From G963662905 sp963676415 (lineage in GTDB: Bacteria; Bacteroidota; Bacteroidia; Bacteroidales; WRLA01), in NCBI GenBank assembly GCA_963676415.1, contig OY781097.1, positions 4,216,001 through 4,280,000 on the forward strand: a stretch of DNA of 64,000 nt, written 5' to 3'. This document shows, in pieces, positions 54,498 through 63,778 of this stretch. How positions within the stretch are numbered: the first letter of the stretch is position 1; the number at the start of each line of letters is the position of its first letter. The position numbers were made by a program, and so were the translations under genes. A model generated the notes under the pieces. The model made no database searches. It saw only the letters and a list, made by a program, of their open reading frames with translations, and was not told the origin of the DNA.

Positions 54498-56596
54498 TTT
54501 AACCTTTCCTTTTCTTTCAAATTCCAGTCTTCATCAAAATAGAAACTTCTGTCGCCAAAATTATCACTTTTCAGGAGAATGATCCCCTCCGCATCGTCCA
54601 ATTCAAAAGATTCATAAATAATTTCAGAAAGCATTTCTCCATTTTTGGAAAGCAGTCCATAGCGACCATTATTTTCCGAGCGAAAAACACCACCCATTGG
54701 GACAATGCCCTGCAAGAATTGCTTTGTAATAATTTTTCCGGTACTGTCGCAAAGCACCCAGCCATCATGAGCCGTGAGCGCAATTGAGTTTGGATTGTTG
54801 TTCACGTTTTCCAGATAAATGAATCGATCCGGTTTTATAACCAACTCAAAATCATTGTTGATTTTTCCGTATTTCCCATCTTTCAACACCAATAGTTCAA
54901 GCCCGTCATCATATTGAAAAAAGTTCTGATCTTCCTGTATTACAGAAGCATAATCAAAATCATCAAAACTCATACCCGATGGATTGATAATTTCATTGCC
55001 ATCATCGACCAAAAATTCATAGCCAGAATCAGAGTGCACAATATATTTTCCGCTAGCATCTACTATAAACTGATATTTTAATGGCAAAACCACATTGCCG
55101 GTTTTGTCGATCAACCCCTTATATCCTTGTTGATTGGCAACAAGATAGCGCTGATCCCCAATTTTTCTCATGCCAAAATAGTGCAATAAAATGCTGGTGT
55201 TAATGGAATCGCGGGGCACCAGTTCATACTTTCCGTGATATTGAAGGATTACCGGATCATGTTCAGGGAGTACTTCCGGAACAGGGACTTGCAAATCTTC
55301 AGGCATATCTTGCTGCACATCATTAGCATACAATATATTTTCAAAAAGCTGGTTGATATCCTTTTCGTTAAAACTATATTTATTTTCATCCACATTAACC
55401 TGGATGTACGTATTCCCATCAGCGCAATGGATGAAGCGGTAATCATCGACAGGAAGCGCTTCTCCACCCCTTTCATAACAAACGAGTTCAAGTCCTTTTT
55501 TTGTTTCACGGAAATAGTAGGTTTCCTGCAAATGCGCTAATGCTCCGTAACAAATTTCAATGAAATATGCTTTTGGATCAAAATCCGTAGGAAAATCATC
55601 AACATACAAATGCCCATAACCTTTACGATCAAAAGGAAAAAATATACCATTAGCCCATTGTTCATCGATGGACATTTGATCATAAAAAGGATGAGAAATG
55701 AATTCCCGCTTGTAAATATCATATATACCGGACAAATTATTTTCTGCACCGGCCACCTTGATATAGCCATAACCTTCTGCAAGAAGACCCATTGTATTAG
55801 CGCTCTGGAAAATATTGGTAAATCCCGGACTCAGGTCACCTTCCCTGACGTTCATAATGTGCAGTTTACTGTCCTTTCGCACAATTATTTGATTTAAAAA
55901 CCCTAACTCTTCCGGATAAACAGGAAAACGGTTATCAATCTGGAAAGCCCGACTTAATCCGTGCCGTAAATCCAAAGTATAAAAATCGCCCCCTTTCTGC
56001 ACCAGCAAGTTTACATCCTCTTCAAACATTAGGTTATAAAACTGATCTTCAACAGGAAACGGACGGTTAAAAGGCGTGATCAGCAGGGAATCAAAATATG
56101 TATCCGCTAAAATATTTTGTTTATCAAACATATAAAGCCCGATATTTCCCCCATCATTAACAACTGTCGCAGCCTGACTGCCATCCTGAAATACCAAAAA
56201 ATAATTCTCTAAAACATCCGAAAAAGATCTTGCTGACTCCTCTCCTTCTGCATCCACAAGATACCAACGGTTATTTCGCTGCAAGAAAAGCGGGAAATTA
56301 ATAACATCTTCAAGATAAGGAAGATACCAGTGGCTCGACTGCTCGTATTCTTTGCTGATTTTCAGGCCATCCTTATTAATCAGAAAATAATTATCCCCTT
56401 TCTGCACAATTGCTGCTTTTGTTTTCTTATCAAAAAAGCTTGCATCATCAAACTGATAATCAATTTTTAAGCTCCCCTTTCGATCCGTATAGCCATACAA
56501 ATTATTGCTGTTACTGCGTTGCGGAAATAACTTTTGGGCGTGAATGTTAGAGAATAAAAAAAACACGCAAGCTGCCGCAAAAAATAATCGACCCAT
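54494..56596 (-). CDS. Secreted WG-repeat protein
   Basis: 700 residues with a signal peptide (MGRLFFAAACVFFLFSNIHA, cleaved before QKL). Many WG-type beta repeats follow, in which a Y/W-G pair and a later aromatic recur: LYGYTDRKGSLKI, NNGRYGLLSKNGEM, YKGLIDKTGNVVLP, DGKYGKINNDFELV. Such repeats form surface or periplasmic binding scaffolds and no enzyme motif was seen. The gene overlaps the sugar kinase gene by four bases, an unusual pairing. The 178-bp region upstream has no recognised promoter box. Confidence 0.82.
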   Translation of the reverse strand: MGRLFFAAACVFFLFSNIHAQKLFPQRSNSNNLYGYTDRKGSLKIDYQFDDASFFDKKTKAAIVQKGDNYFLINKDGLKISKEYEQSSHWYLPYLEDVINFPLFLQRNNRWYLVDAEGEESARSFSDVLENYFLVFQDGSQAATVVNDGGNIGLYMFDKQNILADTYFDSLLITPFNRPFPVEDQFYNLMFEEDVNLLVQKGGDFYTLDLRHGLSRAFQIDNRFPVYPEELGFLNQIIVRKDSKLHIMNVREGDLSPGFTNIFQSANTMGLLAEGYGYIKVAGAENNLSGIYDIYKREFISHPFYDQMSIDEQWANGIFFPFDRKGYGHLYVDDFPTDFDPKAYFIEICYGALAHLQETYYFRETKKGLELVCYERGGEALPVDDYRFIHCADGNTYIQVNVDENKYSFNEKDINQLFENILYANDVQQDMPEDLQVPVPEVLPEHDPVILQYHGKYELVPRDSINTSILLHYFGMRKIGDQRYLVANQQGYKGLIDKTGNVVLPLKYQFIVDASGKYIVHSDSGYEFLVDDGNEIINPSGMSFDDFDYASVIQEDQNFFQYDDGLELLVLKDGKYGKINNDFELVIKPDRFIYLENVNNNPNSIALTAHDGWVLCDSTGKIITKQFLQGIVPMGGVFRSENNGRYGLLSKNGEMLSEIIYESFELDDAEGIILLKSDNFGDRSFYFDEDWNLKEKERLK

Positions 56597-56774
56597 ATCT
56601 AAGTATTTATCATTCGAAACTAAAGTATTTGAAATAACTAAAGTACAAATTTAAGCTATAGCTCCTGTCAGAACATTTCACAAATAATGCCGGTTAATTC
56701 CCAATCACATAAAACCGTATTTTTATGAGCGCAGCAAAATCAGATTTGCTTTATACTTATTTGTGCGAAACCAA

Positions 56775-57359
56775 TCAGTAATCCCCACCTTTTTCTTTGC
56801 CCCACAACTCAATAGCTTTCATATACTTACGCGCTCCTTCCGACGAAAGACCATGAACAAATCCATTGAGCTCAGGATGCTTCTTCCCGATCCAGGCCAC
56901 CAAACTATCGCGACGTGCTTGCCATAATCCAAAATCCATTGAGATATATCCTGTTGTGTTGATTTCTGCAATCTGATTGCCGTCAAATACAAACAAGGCC
57001 CGATAAACCAAGGCGGTATCCTGAAGGAAAGCGATACGATGGCAGATTTTTGATACAACAAGCTCCACACTATCCGACCGGAAATTCATTTCACGTACTT
57101 GATATTTTGCTTGAAAAACAGAATCCCATTGGAATTGCTTATAAAAATCCGCCTTGTTTCGCGTCAGGATATACCCCATTTCGGAGGTTTTCATACTATC
57201 GGAAACAAGTGGTGAAATCTGACGGAAGTCCCGAGCATTAAAAGCCTTGAAATAAGCGTTTATGCTTTGCTTGTGGGAGAACTCATTCTTTGTGCCACAG
57301 GATTGCAGCAGAAAGAAAATTATTAGAAAACATACAGCTTGGCGTCTATAATTTTTCAT
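56775..57359 (-). CDS. Small lipoprotein, unknown function
   Basis: 194 residues. The signal MKNYRRQAVCFLIIFFLLQSCGTK has a lipobox ending in Cys21. The mature part begins SINAYFKAFNARDFRQISPLV, which resembles the start of NTF2-like/SnoaL fold proteins, followed by mixed beta strands (VRLMNF-like REMNFRSDSVELVV). The fold call is tentative and no active site is claimed. It stands alone between the WG-repeat gene and a truncated hydrolase gene on the other strand. Confidence 0.7.
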   Translation of the reverse strand: MKNYRRQAVCFLIIFFLLQSCGTKNEFSHKQSINAYFKAFNARDFRQISPLVSDSMKTSEMGYILTRNKADFYKQFQWDSVFQAKYQVREMNFRSDSVELVVSKICHRIAFLQDTALVYRALFVFDGNQIAEINTTGYISMDFGLWQARRDSLVAWIGKKHPELNGFVHGLSSEGARKYMKAIELWGKEKGGDY

Positions 57360-57474
57360 TCATCGAAATTAATTCATTTGGGCAGAAAATTGTTGTTTTT
57401 CAACGGCAGTAAGATAACAAAAATGACAATATATCAGGAAATCAACTTTCCTTCCATAATTTTGTTAAAATACT

Positions 57475-57500
57475 GGTTCTACTAGGAATTTCGTGGGTAA
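57475..57500 (+). repeat. Left end of the GGTTCTAC-type element, solo
   Basis: GGTTCTACTAGGAATTTCGT followed by GGGTAA matches the element ends at 30208 and 63359. No matching right end was found downstream; a gene remnant starts at its inner edge. Confidence 0.6.
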
Positions 57501-57933
57501 CAATAGTGTTTCAAAAACACTTGCCGGACCAACGCCCTTCAATACATTTTTATGGAGAATAACCGGCAAAACCGAAAGCGGCTATATCGAAGGCTATTAT
57601 TCCATATTTGACCACTCAAAGAAAATCCGCTTCAAAGCCCACACATCCGAAAATGAGCTTTTGAAACCCATCAGCGACGACTGGAATGTGGAGCGTTTGA
57701 AATGGTTTACCAAAGGATTTTATAAAGTTTATGCGGTCGGCGACAAAATCGTTATCACCGACATCCGAATGGGCGCCAGCGGCATGTATTTCTTCAATTT
57801 CGTTGTAGGCCAAAAAACTGCAGAAGGCATAAAGTCTGCCCCAGTGGAAAAAATCGATCCTGAAGAATTCAATGGTGCGGAACCCTTAAAAAATCTGTGG
57901 AAGAGGATTTGGAATGAGGATGTGGAGTTGTAG
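57493..57933 (+). pseudogene. 3' half of a membrane-bound metal-dependent hydrolase gene (YdjM/DUF457-like)
   Basis: 146 codons from a GTG that lies in the repeat end. From about residue 12 the sequence GPTPFNTFLWRITGKTESGY, then GYYSIFD, RLKWFTKGFYKV and VITDIRMGASGMYFFNF fits the C-terminal soluble part of the YdjM-like hydrolases, which normally have some 330 residues. The N-terminal part with membrane helices and metal-binding His residues is missing. The break coincides with the repeat end at 57475-57500. Expression of the fragment is doubtful. The C-terminal part itself shows no stop or frameshift, so the loss may be recent. Confidence 0.75.
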
Positions 57934-58105
57934 GGGTAAATTGGGATTCTGATTTAGTGGGCGGTAGCTCATTGTGTTCCCTCGCTTGGCGCTCGGGAGG
58001 ACGCTCCATACTACAATTTCCTAAAATTAAGGATTGGGGCGTCCTTTCGACGACCCTGATACTTCGGGGGAGGAGAAACCCCAAACCTCAGCGTCCTCCA
58101 AACAC

Positions 58106-60613
58106 TCACCGCCCCACACCATAAACAAACTTCATCAAAAAAGGAAATTCCTGATCTTCCGGGTTGGCACGGATAGCTTCGCGGAGTTTATTTATCGCTT
58201 TTTGTGGCTCGCCGCTGTGTTGGTAGTAGAGGCTTTCGTTCAACAATGTATTTCCGTTGATGAACTGTTGCATTTTTTGGGCGTCATCTATATTTTCAAA
58301 TACGCTTGAAATATCCGAACGGCTGTTGTTGAGGAATTTCAGGTTTTGCGGCAGGTTTTCTTCTTTAAAGCAATCAAAATCGAAAAACTCGGTATAGCTC
58401 AGGTCGTCGGTATTGATACGTACATCTTGAGGCAAAGCAGCAATGGCAGCGCTGTCGAGGATCATGCAGGCTGCATTGTGGTAGGGCTGCAAATAGAAAA
58501 ACTCATCCTGCGGCTGTGCTTCCACAATTTCTTTCCACTGCCCAAAATCAATCTTTCTATCGTCATTGCAGCCCAACAAAACTGCATGGTATTGTCCCAG
58601 CCAGAGCGAAGAATTCGGGAAAACGGAATGGAATGTTTTGATCAGTCCCTGCAAATCCTGTAAACGCAGTTTGTGAATGGGCAGGTATTGCGACACCATC
58701 CCGCCATCGCTCAGGTGGTCGCGGCATTGTTCAAAATATTCTTTGGTATAGAGGTTTCCCGAGCCCAGCACCGGATGAGTCGGATCGCAGGTAATCATAT
58801 CATATTTTTTGGCCGTCATTTGCAAAAAATGCCGTCCGTCGCCGGGAATCATGTTCAGGCGCGGATCATTGGCCACATTTTTGTTAAAAGCAAAATAATG
58901 CTTCGAAGCTTCTGTAAGCCCGGGCACCAGCTCCACACAGTCGATATGCTCCACGGAAGGGTGCGAAGCAATCACCGAAGTTGTGACGCCAATTCCAAAG
59001 CCGACCACCAGCACATTTTTGGCTTCCTGTCCCGCGAAAAACGGCAGGTGCCCCACAAGTTTCACGGCTTTGATGGCATCGTAATTGGAGCCGATCACTG
59101 CGCTGTTGTTCACAAAACTGGATTTGCGAAAAAAACCACGCCCCGGATCTTCGCCTACCACTATCGTCCCTTCCACGGTTTCATCGTAAAACAGTATTTT
59201 GCGGTCGAGTTTTTTAAATGATGGAGGTAAAATCATAATGGGCTCCATAAGCAGGACAATACCCAGCAGCACCACAGAACCGGCTATCAGGCCCTGGCGC
59301 AGTTTTTTTCTTGTTTTGTCCCTGGCGGACATGAACGCAGTCAGCAAAACCGCAATAAAAATCACGCTGATGATTGCCCGTGATGCACCCAAAAGAGGAA
59401 TGAGCGCAAAAGTAGCGAGAGCGGGACCGAGCACGGATCCCAGGGTATTGAAAAAGAGTATTTTACCCACATTTTTGCTCACATTGGCATGACCAAGGGT
59501 AAACATCCGGCAGGCCAGCGGAAAGGCAAATCCCGAAACCAGGGAGGGCGGCATCACAATAAAAAATGAAGCCAGGAAAGGCGCCACGATCAGGCGCACA
59601 AATGGGTTGGTAATGGATTCACCAAAGGGAAAAAGAAAAATCTCGGGCAGTTTCACCGAAAAGATCAAACCCAGAAAAACCAGTCCAACAAATATAAAAA
59701 GGGCTCTGTACATTGCACGGGCGTGATGTATGATTTTATCGCCATATCGCCTGAAGGTTAAACTTCCGAAGAACAATCCCATAATTACAAAAGAGGTAAT
59801 CACCGTAAAAGTATAGCTCGTATTGGTAAAATAAACTTTAAAAATCCGTATCCAGATCAATTGCAGGCTCAGCACGGCAATGCCAAAAATAAAAGTAGAA
59901 ACCAAAGTGATGCGGCGGTAATTCTGTGTATCCACAGCAATTTTACTTCTCTGCTTTTCTTCGGTATTTCCCTCTGTTACAGGCACTTCAAAACTTTTAA
60001 AAACGATAAATGCCATTCCTCCGTTGAGCACTGCCAAAGCAGAAGCCAGGAACATTGTCCCCTCCTGCCCCATATTTCCCAGAAAAATAAATCCCGTAAA
60101 AAGTCCACCCAACGTACTGCCCAGTGTCTCGAAGGCATAAATTCCGCCAAATTTCCCGGCTACGCCTTTATTATTGACGATCAACATTTTGCTCACCAGC
60201 GGAATCACACCGCCCATCATAAATGCCGGAATGCAAAGCAATATGAATGTAATGGCAAAAAAGACGGCATCTGCGGTAGCTGCGCTTTCAAAAGAACCAA
60301 AGAGCGCGGATGTAATCCCGCCAATAATAAAATAATTGGCCAAACTGAAAATCCCTAATCCCACCAGGATTGCTCCGAGCAGTTTCCCGGGATATTTTTG
60401 GCGGTTGGCTTTATTGCCCAAAAACCATGCACCGGCACCAAATCCGGCCATCACGGCCATCAGCACAACGGTAGAAGCTGTTACGGTTGTCCCGAGGATG
60501 TGCGAGAGGAAACGGTTCCAGCTTACTTCATAAATCAGGAAGCTAAATCCCGCAAGGAAAATAATGAGCAGCAACAAGCTTTTTTGTCCGGGCTTTATGT
60601 TTGTTTCAGGCAT
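58106..60613 (-). CDS. Polytopic membrane protein with C-terminal spermidine synthase-like domain
   Basis: 835 residues from ATG 60613. An upstream TTG would extend it by 11 codons, but the -7 box at 60655-60648 would place the transcript start at or after it. The first ~450 residues hold about 12 membrane helices in an MFS-like layout. The spermidine synthase/methyltransferase-like domain covers about 470-730 (NVLVVGFGIGVTTSVIA, IDCVELVPGLTEAS, MIPGDGRHFL, YDMITCDPTHPVLGSGNLY). A short TPR-like pair ends the protein (EPQKAINKLREAIRANPED). The AdoMet-type loop is present, but polyamine synthesis by a membrane form is unproven. Function is inferred as alkyl or aminopropyl transfer. Confidence 0.8.
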   Translation of the reverse strand: MPETNIKPGQKSLLLLIIFLAGFSFLIYEVSWNRFLSHILGTTVTASTVVLMAVMAGFGAGAWFLGNKANRQKYPGKLLGAILVGLGIFSLANYFIIGGITSALFGSFESAATADAVFFAITFILLCIPAFMMGGVIPLVSKMLIVNNKGVAGKFGGIYAFETLGSTLGGLFTGFIFLGNMGQEGTMFLASALAVLNGGMAFIVFKSFEVPVTEGNTEEKQRSKIAVDTQNYRRITLVSTFIFGIAVLSLQLIWIRIFKVYFTNTSYTFTVITSFVIMGLFFGSLTFRRYGDKIIHHARAMYRALFIFVGLVFLGLIFSVKLPEIFLFPFGESITNPFVRLIVAPFLASFFIVMPPSLVSGFAFPLACRMFTLGHANVSKNVGKILFFNTLGSVLGPALATFALIPLLGASRAIISVIFIAVLLTAFMSARDKTRKKLRQGLIAGSVVLLGIVLLMEPIMILPPSFKKLDRKILFYDETVEGTIVVGEDPGRGFFRKSSFVNNSAVIGSNYDAIKAVKLVGHLPFFAGQEAKNVLVVGFGIGVTTSVIASHPSVEHIDCVELVPGLTEASKHYFAFNKNVANDPRLNMIPGDGRHFLQMTAKKYDMITCDPTHPVLGSGNLYTKEYFEQCRDHLSDGGMVSQYLPIHKLRLQDLQGLIKTFHSVFPNSSLWLGQYHAVLLGCNDDRKIDFGQWKEIVEAQPQDEFFYLQPYHNAACMILDSAAIAALPQDVRINTDDLSYTEFFDFDCFKEENLPQNLKFLNNSRSDISSVFENIDDAQKMQQFINGNTLLNESLYYQHSGEPQKAINKLREAIRANPEDQEFPFLMKFVYGVGR

Positions 60614-60647
60614 TATCAGATCGAGTTTGGGTTCATCAGCGAGCAAA

Positions 60648-60655
60648 CAAAGATA
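60648..60655 (-). promoter_or_regulatory. -7 box TATCTTTG deciding the start of the 58106-60613 gene
   Basis: Minus-strand TATCTTTG ends two bases before the alternative TTG start, so initiation at ATG 60613 is favoured. Confidence 0.5.
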
Positions 60656-60695
60656 TTCAATTTCCGGATGTAGGGAAAAAGCAACAGAGGGAATA

Positions 60696-60900
60696 TTAAC
60701 CTGAATAATTCACAAAATATTCTATTGCGAGCACAAACCGCTGCAATAGAAAGGAATGCTATCTTTTTGGTGCTCAAAATAGCTACGGCTATTCCTGTGC
60801 GCCAAAAATCTGCGCTCCCTTTCTTTTATTGCGTTTAGTGCTTGGTCACTGAGCATGTCGAATGTGCTCATGACGAAATTTCATGAATTAGTCAGGTTAA
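60696..60900. mobile_element. 205-bp copy 3 of the CCTG/CAGG palindromic element
   Basis: Runs from TTAACCTGAATAATTCAC to ATGAATTAGTCAGGTTAA with the same internal arms as the copies at 27279 and 30265. It lies about 40 bp upstream of the -7 box of the spermidine synthase-like gene. The rest of the 60614-61009 gap is not explained further. Confidence 0.85.
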
Positions 60901-61009
60901 GATAATTGGAATTTCACTTTAATGGCGTAAAACACAAATGAAATCCCCCAGATCAAATAAGCGAGCCGGAGGATAACATTTTGAAACCGGGAAATGAGCC
61001 TTATGCCAC

Positions 61010-61789
61010 TCAAATACTCAGCAGCGCACGGGCTTTTTTGGCAAAATCTTCGCCATCGCGGTTTCCGGGAAAAACCACGGTCATATGCGGATAATCAACA
61101 AAATCGCTGTAAATATCGAGCCGGTATTCATAATGGCGTGTCGATTCAGAAACCGTTGTGGAAGTGCCCGAATAAGTTGCATAGCTATTGGTCCAGGCAT
61201 AGGCCGATCCGCTGGTTTGTGTTGTTGAAACCGTCGTAGATCCCAGGTCAACATGTTCCAGCTCAACATTTTTGATGTTATTTTTATGATAGCCTACCCA
61301 GCTTCCTTCATTGGCATTCACAAAAATGCACATATGCTGGTTAAAGACAAAAAAATACGCATTATCAAACACATAAAAGTTGCCCCCGAAATAATCGCAC
61401 ATATTCTGCGCCAGTGACCAGGTAAAACTATTCCGTGCTTTAAAATACTTATCCTGAGTGGCTTGCACCAGGGTTTTTTGATACACTTTATAAGCAATAT
61501 AAAATCCAGCAAATACAATGGCTCCAAACACCACTGCCTCAATAAAATCATCGAAACCATTGGTAATAATAATGAGCAAAGTCATAGCGCCGGCCACATA
61601 AAAGCCCGTTTTTTTGATCCGCGCTGCAAAAGATTCATTTTGCTTCCATTGCTCCAGTAATTTCACACCTTCTGTGCTTTCCTGAAAGGGTATAATCTGA
61701 AAGCTATCCCGGATATTTGCCCATTGAGGAAAAGATATTTCCACATCTTCGCGGATCATTGCGTCCTGTTTTTTTACTTTATCCGCCAT
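61010..61789 (-). CDS. Membrane protein of unknown function, last of a three-gene operon
   Basis: The frame is open from 61858, but ATG 61789 is preferred: it follows a good ribosome site (AAGGGGA, seven bases ahead) and starts one base after the stop of the gene before. 259 residues, with two membrane helices (AGAMTLLIIITNGF and AVVFGAIVFAGFYIAYKV). The C-terminal soluble part is rich in Thr, Ser and Tyr (TTVSTTQTSGSAYAWTN) and ends with a DIYSDFVDYPHMTVVFPG strand. Family not recognised. Confidence 0.72.
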   Translation of the reverse strand: MADKVKKQDAMIREDVEISFPQWANIRDSFQIIPFQESTEGVKLLEQWKQNESFAARIKKTGFYVAGAMTLLIIITNGFDDFIEAVVFGAIVFAGFYIAYKVYQKTLVQATQDKYFKARNSFTWSLAQNMCDYFGGNFYVFDNAYFFVFNQHMCIFVNANEGSWVGYHKNNIKNVELEHVDLGSTTVSTTQTSGSAYAWTNSYATYSGTSTTVSESTRHYEYRLDIYSDFVDYPHMTVVFPGNRDGEDFAKKARALLSI

Positions 61790-61790
61790 A

Positions 61791-62636
61791 TCAATCCCCT
61801 TCGGTATAAGTGTATGGAAGCGGTAAATTGTACATTTCAAACGATTTTTGGGATCCATCTACCATAAAATCGAAATGCATGATGTAGCCTAGTGCCGATT
61901 CGAGGCTATACCCCTGTGCCACAGGAGATTTACCTATTGCTGTTGCTTCCGGGTCCAGAGTTATTATTTTATTGTCGTCTCCATCGGGATTATCCCAGTA
62001 AAAGAAAAAACGGGCTGTTCCAATACCGCTGACTTTCTTAAATTCACCCCCTACTGCACGAATTTTTAAAACTCTACCGGAAATATTCTTCACTTCAAAA
62101 GTCATCACAGGACGGTCGTTCGGAGCAGGTTCAAAGGAAAGGAGTTTCCATTCCAGATGTCCGGTATTTTGGACGGCACAAAATGCCGGTATCAATTTAG
62201 AGCTTTTCACCGCTTTCTTAACCATTTCAGGATCAGCATTTATCTCTTTGATTTTATCGGCAGTTGCTTTCACGAACTTTTTATAGTTCTTTTTTGAGAG
62301 CTTACCCACAGCTTCCGACCAACCTTCGTTGGATTTGTAAGCCCTGTCGGTAATATTGATTTTCAGGACCCCCTCAGAATATTTAAAATGAAGGCGAGCC
62401 CTGTTTTTTATTGTCAGGGAATTCCATTGGATCCAATTACTGAGCAGGACATTTTCAGAGGGAATGAAGTCACCAACGCCAAAGTCCATTTCATTCAGGG
62501 CCATTTCGGTAATTTGCCAAACTGAATTGTCTTTCAGTCCTTCAACTTTCATTTCCGGGTCATCGCCAAATATCTGTGCATGAGCAGAAAAAGCGAACGA
62601 CAAAAGAACCATACATGCGATAAATCTGTTTTTCAT
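61791..62636 (-). CDS. Secreted protein of unknown function
   Basis: 281 residues with signal peptide MKNRFIACMVLLSFAFSAHA, cleaved before QIFG. The mature protein alternates lysine-rich helices (KKNYKKFVKATADKIKEI) and beta strands (PVMTFEVKNISGRVLKIRAV), which may form two small domains. No known family recognised. It lies 12 bp after the lipoprotein gene and one base before the membrane protein gene, so the three are surely co-transcribed and probably act together in the envelope. Confidence 0.75.
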   Translation of the reverse strand: MKNRFIACMVLLSFAFSAHAQIFGDDPEMKVEGLKDNSVWQITEMALNEMDFGVGDFIPSENVLLSNWIQWNSLTIKNRARLHFKYSEGVLKINITDRAYKSNEGWSEAVGKLSKKNYKKFVKATADKIKEINADPEMVKKAVKSSKLIPAFCAVQNTGHLEWKLLSFEPAPNDRPVMTFEVKNISGRVLKIRAVGGEFKKVSGIGTARFFFYWDNPDGDDNKIITLDPEATAIGKSPVAQGYSLESALGYIMHFDFMVDGSQKSFEMYNLPLPYTYTEGD

Positions 62637-62648
62637 TGTTTTTGTTTT

Positions 62649-63056
62649 TTAATTGTTCCACACATGGAGGTACCATTTTCCATTAATTTTCGCGAGGCTT
62701 TGGGTACACATTTCCGTATCGCCATTACCATAGATTTTCTTAAAATCCACTTTGGCCTCTTTGCCACTATCCGAAATAAACTCATTGGTCAGCTCAACAG
62801 ACCTTAGCCCGCCTTTGGCTTCTTCCTCTTTTGCAAGATAGGGCAGCATACTAATCAGGTTTTCAGTTTCCTTTTCGCCAAGCATTTTGTTATCATTGGC
62901 TACATACATGGCAACCATTGCCGGGTAATTTTCCTGGATATAAAGAGCGTAGGCTTTTTCCAGGCATTGTGACGGGCTTTTTTCTGCGCTTCCGATGCCG
63001 CTGCAGGAAGCCAGCAATAGCAACAAAAGCCCGAGACTGCAAATTCGTGTTTTCAT
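62649..63056 (-). CDS. Small DUF4878-like lipoprotein, first of a three-gene operon
   Basis: 135 residues. MKTRICSLGLLLLLLASCSG is a lipoprotein signal with the lipobox Cys at 18. The mature part (PSQCLEKAYALYIQENYPAM ... AKVDFKKIYGNGD ... LAKINGKWYLHVWN) has the cone-shaped NTF2-like pattern of DUF4878 proteins, ending in a Gly-Lys-Trp-Tyr strand. Such proteins occur often in Bacteroidota envelopes without a known task. No promoter box was clear in the 60 bp upstream. Confidence 0.72.
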   Translation of the reverse strand: MKTRICSLGLLLLLLASCSGIGSAEKSPSQCLEKAYALYIQENYPAMVAMYVANDNKMLGEKETENLISMLPYLAKEEEAKGGLRSVELTNEFISDSGKEAKVDFKKIYGNGDTEMCTQSLAKINGKWYLHVWNN

Positions 63057-63778
63057 TTTTGTGATTGTTTTGTTGATAAACTTTAATCGTTGTGTCCACT
63101 AATGGTCTTTTCCCTGAATCGGGATATTCCTGTTTCCGGAAATACAGAATCCCCTTACTTCTGAAAACATTATAGACAGGCCAAAAACATCAATGAACTC
63201 TGACAAAATTAAAGCTGAAGATATACCAAAATCAAGGAAACACTGTCCTGATTTATACATATGGACACAAAAACTTAACGGCTATAACACTTATTACAAG
63301 CACATTATAACAATAAGAAAGAAAACACAACGAACAAAGCGTTTGTATTTAAAATTGAGGTTCTACACGGAATTTCGTGGAAAGAAAAATCACTTTATTT
63401 CAAAACAGATTCCTCCAAAGTTTCCTCATACTTCGGAAAACTTTGTCGGAATGACGCATTTTTATGGAGTCATGAGGCAAATGCGGCGAGGACACAATAG
63501 TATATTTTAAAGATGTCCTCGCCGCATTTGCCTTAAACGCCTAATAAACGCGTCATTCCGACCGGAACAAAGCCAAACGAAGTGATTAAGGCTTTATGTA
63601 GGGAGGAATCTGTTAGGAGTCAATAGTTCATTAATAAATATCTGCATATTATTTTCAAACATTATTGTTACCCACGAAATTCCAAGTAGAACCAAAACAG
63701 AAGGGATTACTATAAAATTATACGCAGAAAAACACACAATCATATTTATTCTCAAGAGAACAGCAATTTGCTGCCAAA
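63057..63778. other. Long intergenic region, mostly taken up by a palindromic element
   Basis: 722 bp between the envelope operon and the AraC-type gene. 63359-63693 is a repeat element described separately. 63057-63358 shows nothing beyond an uncertain frame (from 63193) that runs into the element and is not called. Confidence 0.6.
63359..63693. mobile_element. 335-bp element with GGTTCTAC terminal inverted repeats and a perfect internal palindrome
   Basis: Left end GGTTCTACACGGAATTTCGT then GG (63359-63380) and right end CCACGAAATTCCAAGTAGAA then CC (63672-63693) are inverted repeats with three mismatches in 22. Inside, AGGCAAATGCGGCGAGGACA (63475-63494) has a perfect inverted partner at 63514-63533, and cggaatgacgc (63448-63457 region) faces gcgtcattccg (63550-63560). 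Flanking octamers aaaattga and aaaacaga match at 6 of 8. No transposase is encoded, so it would be non-autonomous. Confidence 0.75.

Noticed and set aside
57950..58105. Inverted aggacgc/gcgtcct arms considered as a terminator
   Set aside because: The arms are seven bases with a loop of about 35 and no T-run on either strand.
63193..63510. 105-codon plus-strand open frame
   Set aside because: Its second half lies in the GGTTCTAC element and palindrome, and the first half is low-complexity and basic.
63475..63533. 20-bp perfect palindrome considered as CRISPR repeat or terminator
   Set aside because: There is one unit only, no spacer series and no T-run; it belongs to the repeat element.
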